In this document: positions 7,781-15,351 of the stretch, piece after piece
Layout: each line of letters starts with the position of its first letter
Position numbering within the stretch: the stretch's first letter is position 1
NCBI GenBank assembly: GCA_038745535.1
Contig: JBCDLI010000039.1
Coordinates: 1 to 24,576 of the forward strand
Direction: 5' to 3'
Source of the DNA: JBCDLI01 sp038745535
Lineage (GTDB): Bacteria; Pseudomonadota; Alphaproteobacteria; Rhizobiales; Rhizobiaceae
Length of the DNA: 24,576 nt
The notes under the pieces: model-generated
Seen by the model: the letters and a program-made list of their open reading frames with translations, nothing else
What the model was told of the DNA's origin: nothing
Database searches by the model: none
Translations under genes and position numbers: made by a program

Positions 7781-8536
7781 TCACGATGCTTTGCGCGCCA
7801 TGAAGGCCATAAATGCCTGCTTGGCTTCATCGGAGAGAAGCTGCTGCTTGAACAGTTCGCCTTCTTCTTCAATACGGGTTTGAACAGCCGCTATCTCCGG
7901 TCTCAACAGTTGCTTGGCCAACGCCAAGGCTATCGGCGGCTTTGCTGCCAATGATCGTGCACATGTCATGACGGAGACCTCAAGCTCTGCTTGGTCCACA
8001 ACCTTCCAGATCAACCCAGCCTCCCGTGCCTCGTCAGCAGAGAACCCCTCACCTGCCGCAAACATGGCATAGGCGCGCTGATGTCCCATCATCGCTGGGC
8101 CAAGAAGGCTCGACCCGGCTTCCGGTACGAGTGCCAAGTCGACAAACGGCGTTTTAAATGTCGATAGCGGCGTCGCGAAGGTCATGTCGCAATGCAAATG
8201 GATCGTGGTGCCGATCCCAATCGCCAGACCGTCAACACCGGAAACGATCGGCTTTTTCAACGTTGAAAGGCACATCAGGAAATCAAAGACTTCGGTGCCC
8301 ATTGCACCGCCCATGGCAAACGCCATGAAGTCCTGCATGTCATTGCCTGCAGAAAATGCGCCTTCGCTACCAAGGATCACATGGGCATGGATCGCATCTT
8401 CACACTCCCCATTTTTCAGCGCGTCAGTCATCGCCTGATACATTGCGCGCGTGATCGCGTTTTTCTTTTCAGGGCGGTTTAAGCGGATGATCTGGACCAG
8501 ACCATAGCACTCAACGAGGATGTGATTGTCGCTCAT
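7781..8536 (-). CDS. Enoyl-CoA hydratase/isomerase family protein
   Basis: A 251-residue crotonase-fold enzyme acting on acyl-CoA thioesters in beta-oxidation. The oxyanion-hole segments are visible: SEGAFSAGNDMQDF (57-70) and VDGLAIGIGTT (101-111). The acidic residue usually equivalent to Glu164 of rat hydratase is present as Glu139 in LALVPEAGSS, but the first glutamate (Glu144 position) falls in the KTPFVDL segment and is missing. This single-glutamate pattern resembles delta3,delta2-enoyl-CoA isomerases more than true hydratases, so isomerisation of odd-positioned double bonds is a fair inference. The ATG overlaps the acyl-CoA dehydrogenase stop by one base (TGATG), so the two are translated together. 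Confidence 0.88.
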   Translation of the reverse strand: MSDNHILVECYGLVQIIRLNRPEKKNAITRAMYQAMTDALKNGECEDAIHAHVILGSEGAFSAGNDMQDFMAFAMGGAMGTEVFDFLMCLSTLKKPIVSGVDGLAIGIGTTIHLHCDMTFATPLSTFKTPFVDLALVPEAGSSLLGPAMMGHQRAYAMFAAGEGFSADEAREAGLIWKVVDQAELEVSVMTCARSLAAKPPIALALAKQLLRPEIAAVQTRIEEEGELFKQQLLSDEAKQAFMAFMARKAS

Positions 8537-10311
8537 CAGGCCACCAGAGACTTCGCAGCGGCTTCAATGCTCTCGGCACCAAACTCGACGCGACGGCGCA
8601 GGCTGGCGCATTCATCAATCAGATTTTCTGCGTAAAAGCGGCAGAGGCTGACGCGCTCTTCGTTGTCAGTATCAGCCAATGCGGACTTCGCGAGATATGC
8701 CCCCCCGGCAGCCATGCCGAAAAGATGCTGGTATGGGGTTGCCGCTGCCAGAACCGCTTGGAGGTTTTTCTCAGCGATTTGACCTAGTAGCCACTCAGTA
8801 GCTGCTCGCACTTCACCCAACGCCACAGCAATGCGTTCTGCCGAGTTTCCAAATGCTGGAACATTTGATCCGCGAAGGTCCTCAACGATTGCTTCGAGTT
8901 CAGCGAGGAAGGCATTAACGCACTCACCATCGGATAGTGGAAGCTTACGGAGTGTCAGATCGATTGCTTGGATGCCGTTCGTGCCCTCGTAGATTTGGGC
9001 TATCCGCGCATCGCGCATGTAGACGGCAGCGCCGGTTTCTTCCACGTAACCCATGCCACCGTGCACTTGTACGCCAACCGATGCCACAGACGAACCAACG
9101 TCGGTGGAGAACGACTTCGCGATTGGCGTAATCAGTGACGCACGCTCGTTCCAGAATTTTTTATGCTCTTCATCGCCATGATGGGAAAGGTCAATGGCAT
9201 GGGCACAGGAGTAGCAAATCGCGCGGGCGGCATTCGTCAACGCGCGCATGGTCAGCAAATTGCGCTGAATATCGGGATGCAGAACGATGGGTGACATGCC
9301 TTCGCCGTCGTGACCCTTTGCCGATCCTTGCCTGCGCTCATTGGCATAGGAAATCGCTTTTTGCGTTGCAGCCTCAGCAACCGCGACGCCTTGGACGCCG
9401 ACGGCGAGCCGCGCGTTGTTCATCATCGTGAACATACAATTGAGACCGCGATTTTCTTCGCCCAAAAGCCAGCCAATCGCACCGGGCTCATCGCCAAACG
9501 CCCCGTCTCCGAAAATCATGGTGCAGGTTGGTGACCCGTGAATGCCGAGTTTGTGCTCAAGCCCATTGCAGAACACATCATTGCGGTCGCCGGGATTGCC
9601 ATCGGCGTTTGGGATCATTTTCGGAACGAGGAACAGCGAAATACCGCGCGTACCGGAAGGCGCGTCAGGCAATCTCGCGAGCACGAGATGGACAATGTTA
9701 TCCGCCATGTCGTGCTCACCATAGGTGATATAAATTTTCTGCCCGAAGATGCGATAGCGCCCATCGCCAATCGGTTCGGCTCGCGCTTTCAAAGCAGCAA
9801 GGTCCGAACCGGCTTGCGGCTCGGTCAGGTTCATCGTTCCGGTCCACTCGCCGGAAATGAGTTTCTCCAAGTAGATGGCCTTCAGGGCGTCAGCTGCATG
9901 AGCTTCAACAGCCTCAATCGCGCCCATGGTCAACATCGGCGCAAGGCCGAAACCCATTGAACCGGAATTCCACATTTCGGTCGCTGCCATCCCAAGTGTC
10001 ATCGGTAGGTCTTGGCCGCCAAACTCGCTTGTGCCGGTCAGCGAATTCCAACCGCCTGCAATCCAGTTCTGATAAAGCTCTTTAAATCCCGGCGTGGTGA
10101 CAACGTCGCCACCGACTAGCTTTGCACCGTTGGTATCTGACGGCATATGAAGTGGGGCAATTTCATCACTGGCAAATTTCCCCGCCTCTTCGAGAATTGC
10201 GTCAAGCAAATCCTCGGAAAGCTCGCCTGCGGTCCCATTTTCAAGCGCGTGACCGAGACCGGATACGCTTTTCAAACAATGGGCAATTTCTGAAACCGGT
10301 GCGCGATACAT
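8536..10311 (-). CDS. Acyl-CoA dehydrogenase, long form (DmdC/FadE-like subfamily)
   Basis: A 591-residue flavoprotein that introduces the trans-2 double bond into an acyl-CoA and passes electrons to ETF. It is longer than classic 380-residue acyl-CoA dehydrogenases because of a C-terminal extension (about 460-591), as in the subfamily that includes 3-methylmercaptopropionyl-CoA dehydrogenases. Seen: substrate/FAD segment MNLTEPQAGSD (160-170), KIYITYGEHD (192-201), VQVHGGMGYVEE (415-425), and the catalytic base Glu442 in IYEGTNGIQ. Chain-length preference cannot be told; many annotated DmdC-like proteins have no role in sulfur metabolism. The start is firm: AGGAGG on the minus strand (bases 10318-10323) lies 6 bases before the ATG. 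It leads a three-gene operon. Confidence 0.93.
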   Translation of the reverse strand: MYRAPVSEIAHCLKSVSGLGHALENGTAGELSEDLLDAILEEAGKFASDEIAPLHMPSDTNGAKLVGGDVVTTPGFKELYQNWIAGGWNSLTGTSEFGGQDLPMTLGMAATEMWNSGSMGFGLAPMLTMGAIEAVEAHAADALKAIYLEKLISGEWTGTMNLTEPQAGSDLAALKARAEPIGDGRYRIFGQKIYITYGEHDMADNIVHLVLARLPDAPSGTRGISLFLVPKMIPNADGNPGDRNDVFCNGLEHKLGIHGSPTCTMIFGDGAFGDEPGAIGWLLGEENRGLNCMFTMMNNARLAVGVQGVAVAEAATQKAISYANERRQGSAKGHDGEGMSPIVLHPDIQRNLLTMRALTNAARAICYSCAHAIDLSHHGDEEHKKFWNERASLITPIAKSFSTDVGSSVASVGVQVHGGMGYVEETGAAVYMRDARIAQIYEGTNGIQAIDLTLRKLPLSDGECVNAFLAELEAIVEDLRGSNVPAFGNSAERIAVALGEVRAATEWLLGQIAEKNLQAVLAAATPYQHLFGMAAGGAYLAKSALADTDNEERVSLCRFYAENLIDECASLRRRVEFGAESIEAAAKSLVA

Positions 10312-10418
10312 GAAGGTCCTCCTGCCTTCAGTCCGCGCTATCCGCTTTTTACGTAAACGTCAATTGATCGCCGAGGGTCCGTGGAGGTGCGACATGCTGA
10401 TCGTAAAATCGTCATGGT

Positions 10419-10439
10419 TTGTTAACTATGATTGTTAAC
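10419..10439. repeat. Tandem TTGTTAAC boxes in the divergent promoter region
   Basis: Two identical 8-base copies of TTGTTAAC begin at 10419 and 10432, a 13-base period, and each contains the palindrome GTTAAC. They lie 29 bases before the muramidase start and 110 bases from the divergent acyl-CoA dehydrogenase. They could be paired binding sites for a regulator of the plus-strand gene. The spacing (9 bases between TTAA cores) does not fit the CtrA consensus with 7. Confidence 0.4.
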
Positions 10440-10467
10440 GTTCCAGAAACAAATGGGGTCGCAAGAA

Positions 10468-11607
10468 ATGCATCAGTTGGGGCGTGTGTTGGCTGCTGTT
10501 TTCGCAGTTATGGTTCTTGGCGGCGCGAGCGCCGCCGCATCTGAATTCAATCGCCCGTGGAAAGACAAATCCCGTGCATTGGTGCTTGACGCCTACGAGT
10601 TCAACGAGATCGACCTGACCAAAGTGGTTACCGACCAGCGTGTCGCCGGTTTCATACACAAAGCGTCGGACGGCATGCCGGAGCCGTATCGCTGTACTGG
10701 CAACACGACCGAACGCAAAATGTGCCGTACACGCTGGCGGCGCTACGCAGTGGGTAAGGAGCTTTACCGTACGCGACGTGATCTGGCGAAAGCGCTCGGC
10801 TTAAAGTGGGGCGCCTATCATCTTGGTCGCCCCGGCAATCCCATTCAACAGGCGCAACACTTTCTCGATTATGCCGATCCCCGTGAGGACGAAATCATGG
10901 TGATCGACATTGAGGACAATAATTCGAAGAAGTGGATGTCGCTGGAAGATGCGGAGACGTTTGCGCGATATATTCACCGTCGTACAGGCCGGTGGCCCAT
11001 GCTCTACACGAACGGTTCTACGACGAAGTATATCGGTCTGGATCGCGGGAAATATCCGCTCCTCTCCCGCCTTCCCCTTTGGTACGCGCGGTACAGATCA
11101 TCGATTGATGGCTTTTTTCCAAAAGGAAACTGGGACACCTACACAATCTGGCAGTTCGTTGCGCAGATCAATTGCGGGCGGCGCTCTTGTCCCTATCGTG
11201 TACCGGGCACCAATCGCGACATGGACGTAAACGTTGTCGACATGACTGTGGACGAGCTCAAAGAAGCTTGGCCGTTTGATGAATTGGTGCCTGAAAAGCA
11301 ATCGGAAGCTCCGATCCTCGTTGCGGCGCGCCCCGAAAATCCCCAACTCGCCGCGTTGCCTCCAGGGCTCGAAGTTTTGATGCAAGCGTATGGTGAACAT
11401 GAATCGCTTATTGACGTTGGCTTTGGCGACGAAATTCTAGCGGTACGTCAGCGCAGAAGTGGGAAGATCGGTGAAAGCGACTTAGCGGCCGTTTACGAAA
11501 CGCGCGGTGGCGAAGTGCAAAGTGGACAGAACAGCGGGGAGCCGTTGACGATCACGGTGAAGCCGCCAGAAAAACGCGCCCCCAATGCCGTAAATGAGCT
11601 CTACTAA
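10468..11607 (+). CDS. Secreted GH25-family muramidase-like protein
   Basis: A 379-residue exported protein related to GH25 lysozymes, which cut the MurNAc-GlcNAc bond of peptidoglycan. Residues 1-24 are a signal peptide ending near ASAAA. The GH25 barrel covers about 36-262: first acidic strand LVLDAYEFN (Asp41), GAYHLGRPG (115-123), the catalytic pair Asp147/Glu149 in MVIDIEDN, YTNGSTTKY, LPLWYARYR, TIWQF and a final Asp-rich strand. Four cysteines (76, 86, 236, 241) may form disulfides. Beyond residue 270 is a 110-residue tail without a recognised domain. ATG 10468 is chosen since GGGGT lies upstream and the signal peptide begins well there; ATG 10453 and TTG 10432 are in-frame alternatives. 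It probably remodels the cell wall in the periplasm. Confidence 0.87.
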   Translation: MHQLGRVLAAVFAVMVLGGASAAASEFNRPWKDKSRALVLDAYEFNEIDLTKVVTDQRVAGFIHKASDGMPEPYRCTGNTTERKMCRTRWRRYAVGKELYRTRRDLAKALGLKWGAYHLGRPGNPIQQAQHFLDYADPREDEIMVIDIEDNNSKKWMSLEDAETFARYIHRRTGRWPMLYTNGSTTKYIGLDRGKYPLLSRLPLWYARYRSSIDGFFPKGNWDTYTIWQFVAQINCGRRSCPYRVPGTNRDMDVNVVDMTVDELKEAWPFDELVPEKQSEAPILVAARPENPQLAALPPGLEVLMQAYGEHESLIDVGFGDEILAVRQRRSGKIGESDLAAVYETRGGEVQSGQNSGEPLTITVKPPEKRAPNAVNELY

Positions 11608-11652
11608 ACAACCTTACCTCTGCGGACTTGTACCTGACGAAGCCGCACATAC

Positions 11653-12555
11653 ATGCTCGTGAGACATAAATCCGCGAGCAAAACTTTGGCCAATCCCCTC
11701 TCCCGACTGATCCCGAAACGATTTAGAAAAGACACACCGATCGTCCCTGTCGTGCGTATGAAGGGTATGATTGCCGACGGGGGTGGCCGCTTTAACCCAA
11801 CACTTTCGCTCGCGTCGGTTGCTGGCCCGCTTCAAAAAGCGTTTTCGATCAAGCAGGCACCTGCGGTTGCGATTTGCATCAATTCACCGGGCGGCTCTCC
11901 AGTACAGTCACGTTTGATTTTCAAGCGCATTCGCGACTTGGCGGAAGAAAAAGAAAAGCCGGTGCTTGTATTCGTAGAAGACGCCGCGGCCTCTGGTGGC
12001 TACATGATCGCGGTTGCGGGCGATGAAATTATTGCTGACCCCTCGTCGGTTGTCGGCTCTATTGGCGTGATTTCTGCAGGCTTTGGATTTCCCGAAGCGC
12101 TCGACAAGCTGGGCGTGGAGCGTCGCGTTTACACCGCAGGCACGAATAAATCGACGCTGGATCCCTTCAAGCCAGCCAAGAAACAGGATGTGGACCACTT
12201 GAAAGAACTGCTGGATGACATCCACGAGGTATTCACCGACGTAGTCCGTTCCCGTCGCGCAGAGAAGCTGGCGCTTGATAATCCTGATCTCTTTTCCGGT
12301 CGCTTCTGGGCAGCTGAAAAAGGCAAGGAACTTGGGTTGATTGATGACATCGGCGACATGCGGTCGGTCTTGAAAGAGCGTTTCGGTGACAAAACCGAGA
12401 TGATCGTGATTTCACAGCCAAGAGGTCTGTTCAGCAGACGTGGCGGAGCTGGAATTAGTGGTTTAAGCGATATGCAAAGCTTGTCACATATGGCAGCGGA
12501 CGGCATGCTGGCCGCTGCGCAAGAGCGCATACTCTGGAACCGTTTGGGTCTTTGA
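11653..12555 (+). CDS. S49 family peptidase (SppA/SohB-like)
   Basis: A 300-residue serine protease of family S49, related to signal peptide peptidase SppA and SohB, which degrade signal peptides and membrane-associated peptides. Ser114 in AAASGGYMIA and Lys166 in YTAGTNKSTLDPF form the expected Ser/Lys dyad. INSPGGSP (77-84) is the conserved substrate-binding strand, and GSIGVI (135-140) follows. The size suits a single-domain, short-form SppA. No N-terminal membrane helix is visible, unlike E. coli SppA, so the protein is cytosolic or peripheral. The next gene, 6 bases on, encodes a small membrane protein that could serve as an anchor or partner; that is inference. Confidence 0.92.
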   Translation: MLVRHKSASKTLANPLSRLIPKRFRKDTPIVPVVRMKGMIADGGGRFNPTLSLASVAGPLQKAFSIKQAPAVAICINSPGGSPVQSRLIFKRIRDLAEEKEKPVLVFVEDAAASGGYMIAVAGDEIIADPSSVVGSIGVISAGFGFPEALDKLGVERRVYTAGTNKSTLDPFKPAKKQDVDHLKELLDDIHEVFTDVVRSRRAEKLALDNPDLFSGRFWAAEKGKELGLIDDIGDMRSVLKERFGDKTEMIVISQPRGLFSRRGGAGISGLSDMQSLSHMAADGMLAAAQERILWNRLGL

Positions 12556-12561
12556 TAGCCA

Positions 12562-12753
12562 ATGCCTCAGCTTCTCTTCTTCGCTGCAATCGCCGCTGTC
12601 GGCTACCTTGGGTACAAAAGATTCATCGCGGAAGCTGAACGGGTCTCGGCTCGCGTTCGCGACGCTGAAAAGGAAAAGCAGACGGGCGCGGTCGGTACGC
12701 TCAAGCAGGACCCAGAAACCGGCGAATACCGCGTCACGAAAGATGATGAATGA
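12562..12753 (+). CDS. Small membrane protein downstream of the S49 peptidase
   Basis: A 63-residue protein with one N-terminal hydrophobic helix (residues 3-17, PQLLFFAAIAAVGYLGY) followed by a charged, probably helical region and a C-terminal DPETGEYRVTKDDE. From memory, similar small proteins follow the S49 peptidase in other Hyphomicrobiales, which supports it as a real gene. It lies 6 bases after the peptidase and its stop overlaps the next ATG (ATGA), so three genes form one translationally linked unit. The function is not known; membrane recruitment of the anchor-less peptidase is one idea. Confidence 0.82.
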   Translation: MPQLLFFAAIAAVGYLGYKRFIAEAERVSARVRDAEKEKQTGAVGTLKQDPETGEYRVTKDDE

Positions 12754-13487
12754 CTAGCGGTGGGAAAACACTTTCCGGTCGACACGTGGTCATCGTCGGA
12801 GGTGGTAGCGGTATGGGTCGCGCGACGGCGACACTCGCTGCTTCGCACGGCGCGAAAGTCACCATCGCCAGCCGCAGCAAGGAAAAGCTGGAGACGGTGG
12901 CTGCTGAAATAGATGGTAATGTTTCAGCCAAGCCCGTCGACATGACCGATGAGAGTGCATTGCGCGCTTGGGCAGAATCGCTTGGAACCGTCGATCATTT
13001 GGTCATTTCCGCATCAAGCGCAGCTCATGGCAAATATGAAGACCTACCGACCGATGATCTCCGCGGTATGATCGAGGCAAAGTTCGTTGGGCCCTACGTG
13101 ACTGCACGAGAGGTGCTTCCTCTCATCCGCGAGAAAGGTTCGATCACCCTCTTTTCCGGTGTTCTTAGCCGTCGCTCTTCGGCGGGTGCAGTGGGCCTAG
13201 GCGCGGTTAACGCGGCAGTCGAAGCATTGACCCGCGGTCTTGCGCTTGAGCTGGCGGGTCGCGTTCGCGTGAATTGTATCAGCCCGGGTATGGTCGACAG
13301 CGATGTGTATTCGAAAATGAGCGAGGACGCGCGATCAGCTATGTATGCGCGCGTTGGCGGTGCGCTTCCGGTGGGCCGCGTCGGAATAGTCGAAGAGATC
13401 GCGCAGGCTGTTTTGCTCACGATGACCAACGATTTCATGACGGGTACGACACTCGATATAGACGGCGGGCATATGGTGAAGGCCTAG
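12750..13487 (+). CDS. Short-chain dehydrogenase/reductase family protein lacking YxxxK
   Basis: A 245-residue Rossmann-fold protein of the classical SDR family. The cofactor loop VVIVGGGSGMGRA (13-25) is intact, as are Ser-containing strand ITLFSGVLS (132-140), RVRVNCISPGMVDS (171-184) and the C-terminal GTTLDIDGG. In the catalytic helix, however, where YxxxK should precede AAVEAL, Leu150 and Asn154 stand instead (GLGAVNAAVEAL). A normal Tyr-Lys relay is therefore missing; either the enzyme uses another mechanism or it binds nucleotide without classical reductase activity. I recall other proteobacterial SDR-like proteins with a similar replacement, so it is likely a subfamily trait. The substrate is unknown. 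The ATG overlaps the stop of the small membrane protein. Confidence 0.88.
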   Translation: MTSGGKTLSGRHVVIVGGGSGMGRATATLAASHGAKVTIASRSKEKLETVAAEIDGNVSAKPVDMTDESALRAWAESLGTVDHLVISASSAAHGKYEDLPTDDLRGMIEAKFVGPYVTAREVLPLIREKGSITLFSGVLSRRSSAGAVGLGAVNAAVEALTRGLALELAGRVRVNCISPGMVDSDVYSKMSEDARSAMYARVGGALPVGRVGIVEEIAQAVLLTMTNDFMTGTTLDIDGGHMVKA

Positions 13488-13573
13488 CAGGCGATTTGGT
13501 CGGTTGGGCTGGCATTGACCGCGACATGACCCCATGCGACTGACCGCTAAAATTCAGTTGTACGAAACAAGCC

Positions 13574-14509
13574 ATGAATGCGCACACGACACAATCGCCT
13601 CTGGACCCGACAAAGTCCTTTCAGGGACTAATCCTCACACTGCACAACTACTGGGCGGCCTATGGCTGTGCCGTGCTACAACCCTACGATATGGAAGTTG
13701 GCGCCGGCACGTTTCATCCGGCCACCACATTGCGTTCGCTTGGTCCAAAACACTGGAAAGCTGCCTATGTTCAACCGTCGCGCAGACCCACGGATGGGCG
13801 CTACGGTGAGAACCCCAACCGGTTGCAGCACTATTATCAGTATCAGGTTTTGCTTAAGCCATCGCCGCCGGACCTGCAGGACCTCTATCTAGGCTCGCTA
13901 CGCGCGATCGGAATTGATCCGCTACTCCACGACATTCGCTTTGTCGAAGATGATTGGGAAAGCCCCACGCTTGGCGCTTGGGGTCTTGGCTGGGAGTGCT
14001 GGTGTGACGGAATGGAAGTCAGTCAATTCACTTACTTCCAGCAGGTTTGTGGCATTGAATGTTCACCCGTTTCGGGCGAACTCACCTACGGGCTCGAACG
14101 TCTCGCGATGTACGTGCAGAACGTCGACAACGTATACGATCTGAATTTCAACGGCCTCGAAGGCGACGAAAAGATCACCTACGGCGACGTGTTCCTCCAA
14201 GCCGAACAGGAATATTCACGGCATAATTTCGAGATCGCAGATACGAAAATGCTGATGCGGCACTTTGAGGATGCGGAAAAGGAGTGCGAGGCCATTCTCT
14301 CATCCGGTGCGCCGGTAGAGGGAGACCCGATCCATCAATGCGTACTGCCTGCCTATGACCAGTGCATCAAAGCCAGCCACGTGTTCAATCTGCTCGACGC
14401 GCGCGGCGTCATCTCCGTTACCGAACGCCAGAGCTACATTCTGCGCGTGCGTAACCTAGCGAAAGCCTGCGGCGAGGCGTTTTTGTTGACCGAGGCGGGT
14501 GGAGCGTAG
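13574..14509 (+). CDS. glyQ: Glycine--tRNA ligase alpha subunit
   Basis: A 311-residue catalytic subunit of the heterotetrameric (alpha2beta2) bacterial glycyl-tRNA synthetase, which charges tRNA-Gly in the cytosol. Class II features are clear: ILTLHNYWAAYGCAVLQPYD (20-39) at the N-terminus, motif 2 with RYGENPNRLQHYYQYQV, the glycine-pocket region WGLGWECWCDGMEVSQFTYF, and motif 3 GELTYGLERLAMY. Length and sequence are typical, so it is intact. It needs GlyS, whose gene is 5 kb downstream on the same strand. The 86 bases before it show no obvious terminator or strong promoter. Confidence 0.97.
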   Translation: MNAHTTQSPLDPTKSFQGLILTLHNYWAAYGCAVLQPYDMEVGAGTFHPATTLRSLGPKHWKAAYVQPSRRPTDGRYGENPNRLQHYYQYQVLLKPSPPDLQDLYLGSLRAIGIDPLLHDIRFVEDDWESPTLGAWGLGWECWCDGMEVSQFTYFQQVCGIECSPVSGELTYGLERLAMYVQNVDNVYDLNFNGLEGDEKITYGDVFLQAEQEYSRHNFEIADTKMLMRHFEDAEKECEAILSSGAPVEGDPIHQCVLPAYDQCIKASHVFNLLDARGVISVTERQSYILRVRNLAKACGEAFLLTEAGGA

Positions 14510-14530
14510 ACGTTTGTTAACTTGACTTTC

Positions 14531-14547
14531 ATGTGCATTATGCACAT
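14531..14547. promoter_or_regulatory. Perfect palindrome ATGTGCATTATGCACAT upstream of the DUF3800 gene
   Basis: ATGTGCAT (14531-14538) and ATGCACAT (14540-14547) form a perfect inverted repeat with a single central T. It lies 29 bases before the DUF3800 ATG, just after a TTGACT hexamer (14522-14527) that could be a -35 element. The site would overlap the core promoter, so a dimeric repressor is plausible. No specific regulator is identifiable. Confidence 0.55.
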
Positions 14548-14576
14548 TTGCCTATCGCGGTCGTGAGTGTTGCCTT

Positions 14577-15338
14577 ATGCAATGCGCTGAAACAAGTGTT
14601 CACACGGCTGCATTTTTGTTTTTACTTTATCTTGATGACGCAGGATCGGTTAGCAACGCAAGCGACAGATTTGTTGCGCTAGCAGGCATTTCTGTTTTTG
14701 AGAGGCAGGCTCATTTTTTTGATGAGGCATTAAATGAGCTGGCCATCGATATCGCAGGCTCCCAATCGGAACAATTAGAATTCCACGGAAGTCACATGCT
14801 CCCTGGAAAAGGTTTTTGGCGGTCAATTAGAAGCAAGCAAGAACGCCGCGGCCATTTGGCGAAAGCACTATCTTGCTCCGATCGACTACGTGGCGAGCGC
14901 GCCCTTTTTGGCGCTATTGTCGAAAAGCAGCACGTTTCACCTGAAGATGCTATGGAAGTTGCGTTTGAGCAGGTCGTTAGTCGTTTTGATCACTTCCTTC
15001 GGCGAATTAATCAGAGGCGAAGTGATAAGCAAAGAGGGCTCATCATTTTAGATAAGTCAACCAAAGAAACCGCTCTGCAACAACTAGCGAGAGACTTCAA
15101 ATTGTCAGGTCATACTTGGGGCAAAACCAGAAACCTCGCAGACGTTCCATTTTTCGTAGACAGCAAGGCGACACGGCTCGTTCAGTATGCCGACTTAGTC
15201 GCCTATTCGCTTTGGCGCGCATATGAAAAACAAGACACTGAGTTTTTCAAAATAATCGAGACCGCTTTTGATGCAAACGGTGGTGTTCGACACGGGTTAC
15301 ACGAAGCCCTGTATCACGAATTCAGACCTTCTGGCTGA
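14577..15338 (+). CDS. DUF3800 domain-containing protein
   Basis: A 253-residue protein matching the DUF3800 pattern: acidic N-terminal strand LLYLDDAGS (16-24), LIILDKSTKETALQQLA (155-171), NLADVPFFVDSKATRLVQYADLVAY (split here as NLADVPFF, then DSKATRLVQYADLVAY) and a C-terminal GGVRHGLH. Conserved Asp20, Asp159 and Asp206 suggest a metal-dependent nuclease-like (RNase H-like) fold, but no activity is established for the family. DUF3800 genes are often found in mobile or defence-rich regions. Base use is distinctly AT-richer than the neighbours: the first 60 coding bases are about 38% GC. With its own palindromic operator it looks like a single-gene insertion between glyQ and the following genes. 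ATG 14577 is assumed; TTG 14616, nearer the usual N-terminus of the domain, is possible. Confidence 0.82.
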   Translation: MQCAETSVHTAAFLFLLYLDDAGSVSNASDRFVALAGISVFERQAHFFDEALNELAIDIAGSQSEQLEFHGSHMLPGKGFWRSIRSKQERRGHLAKALSCSDRLRGERALFGAIVEKQHVSPEDAMEVAFEQVVSRFDHFLRRINQRRSDKQRGLIILDKSTKETALQQLARDFKLSGHTWGKTRNLADVPFFVDSKATRLVQYADLVAYSLWRAYEKQDTEFFKIIETAFDANGGVRHGLHEALYHEFRPSG

Positions 15339-15351
15339 CGTGCGGCTAATA

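Noticed and set aside
10422..10438. Possible CtrA binding site (TTAA-N-TTAA)
   Set aside because: The gap between TTAA cores is 9 bases, not the 7 of the consensus, so I keep it only as an unnamed repeat.
13515..13553. TTGACC and TAAAAT as a glyQ promoter
   Set aside because: The two hexamers are 27 bases apart, too far for a standard sigma-70 promoter.
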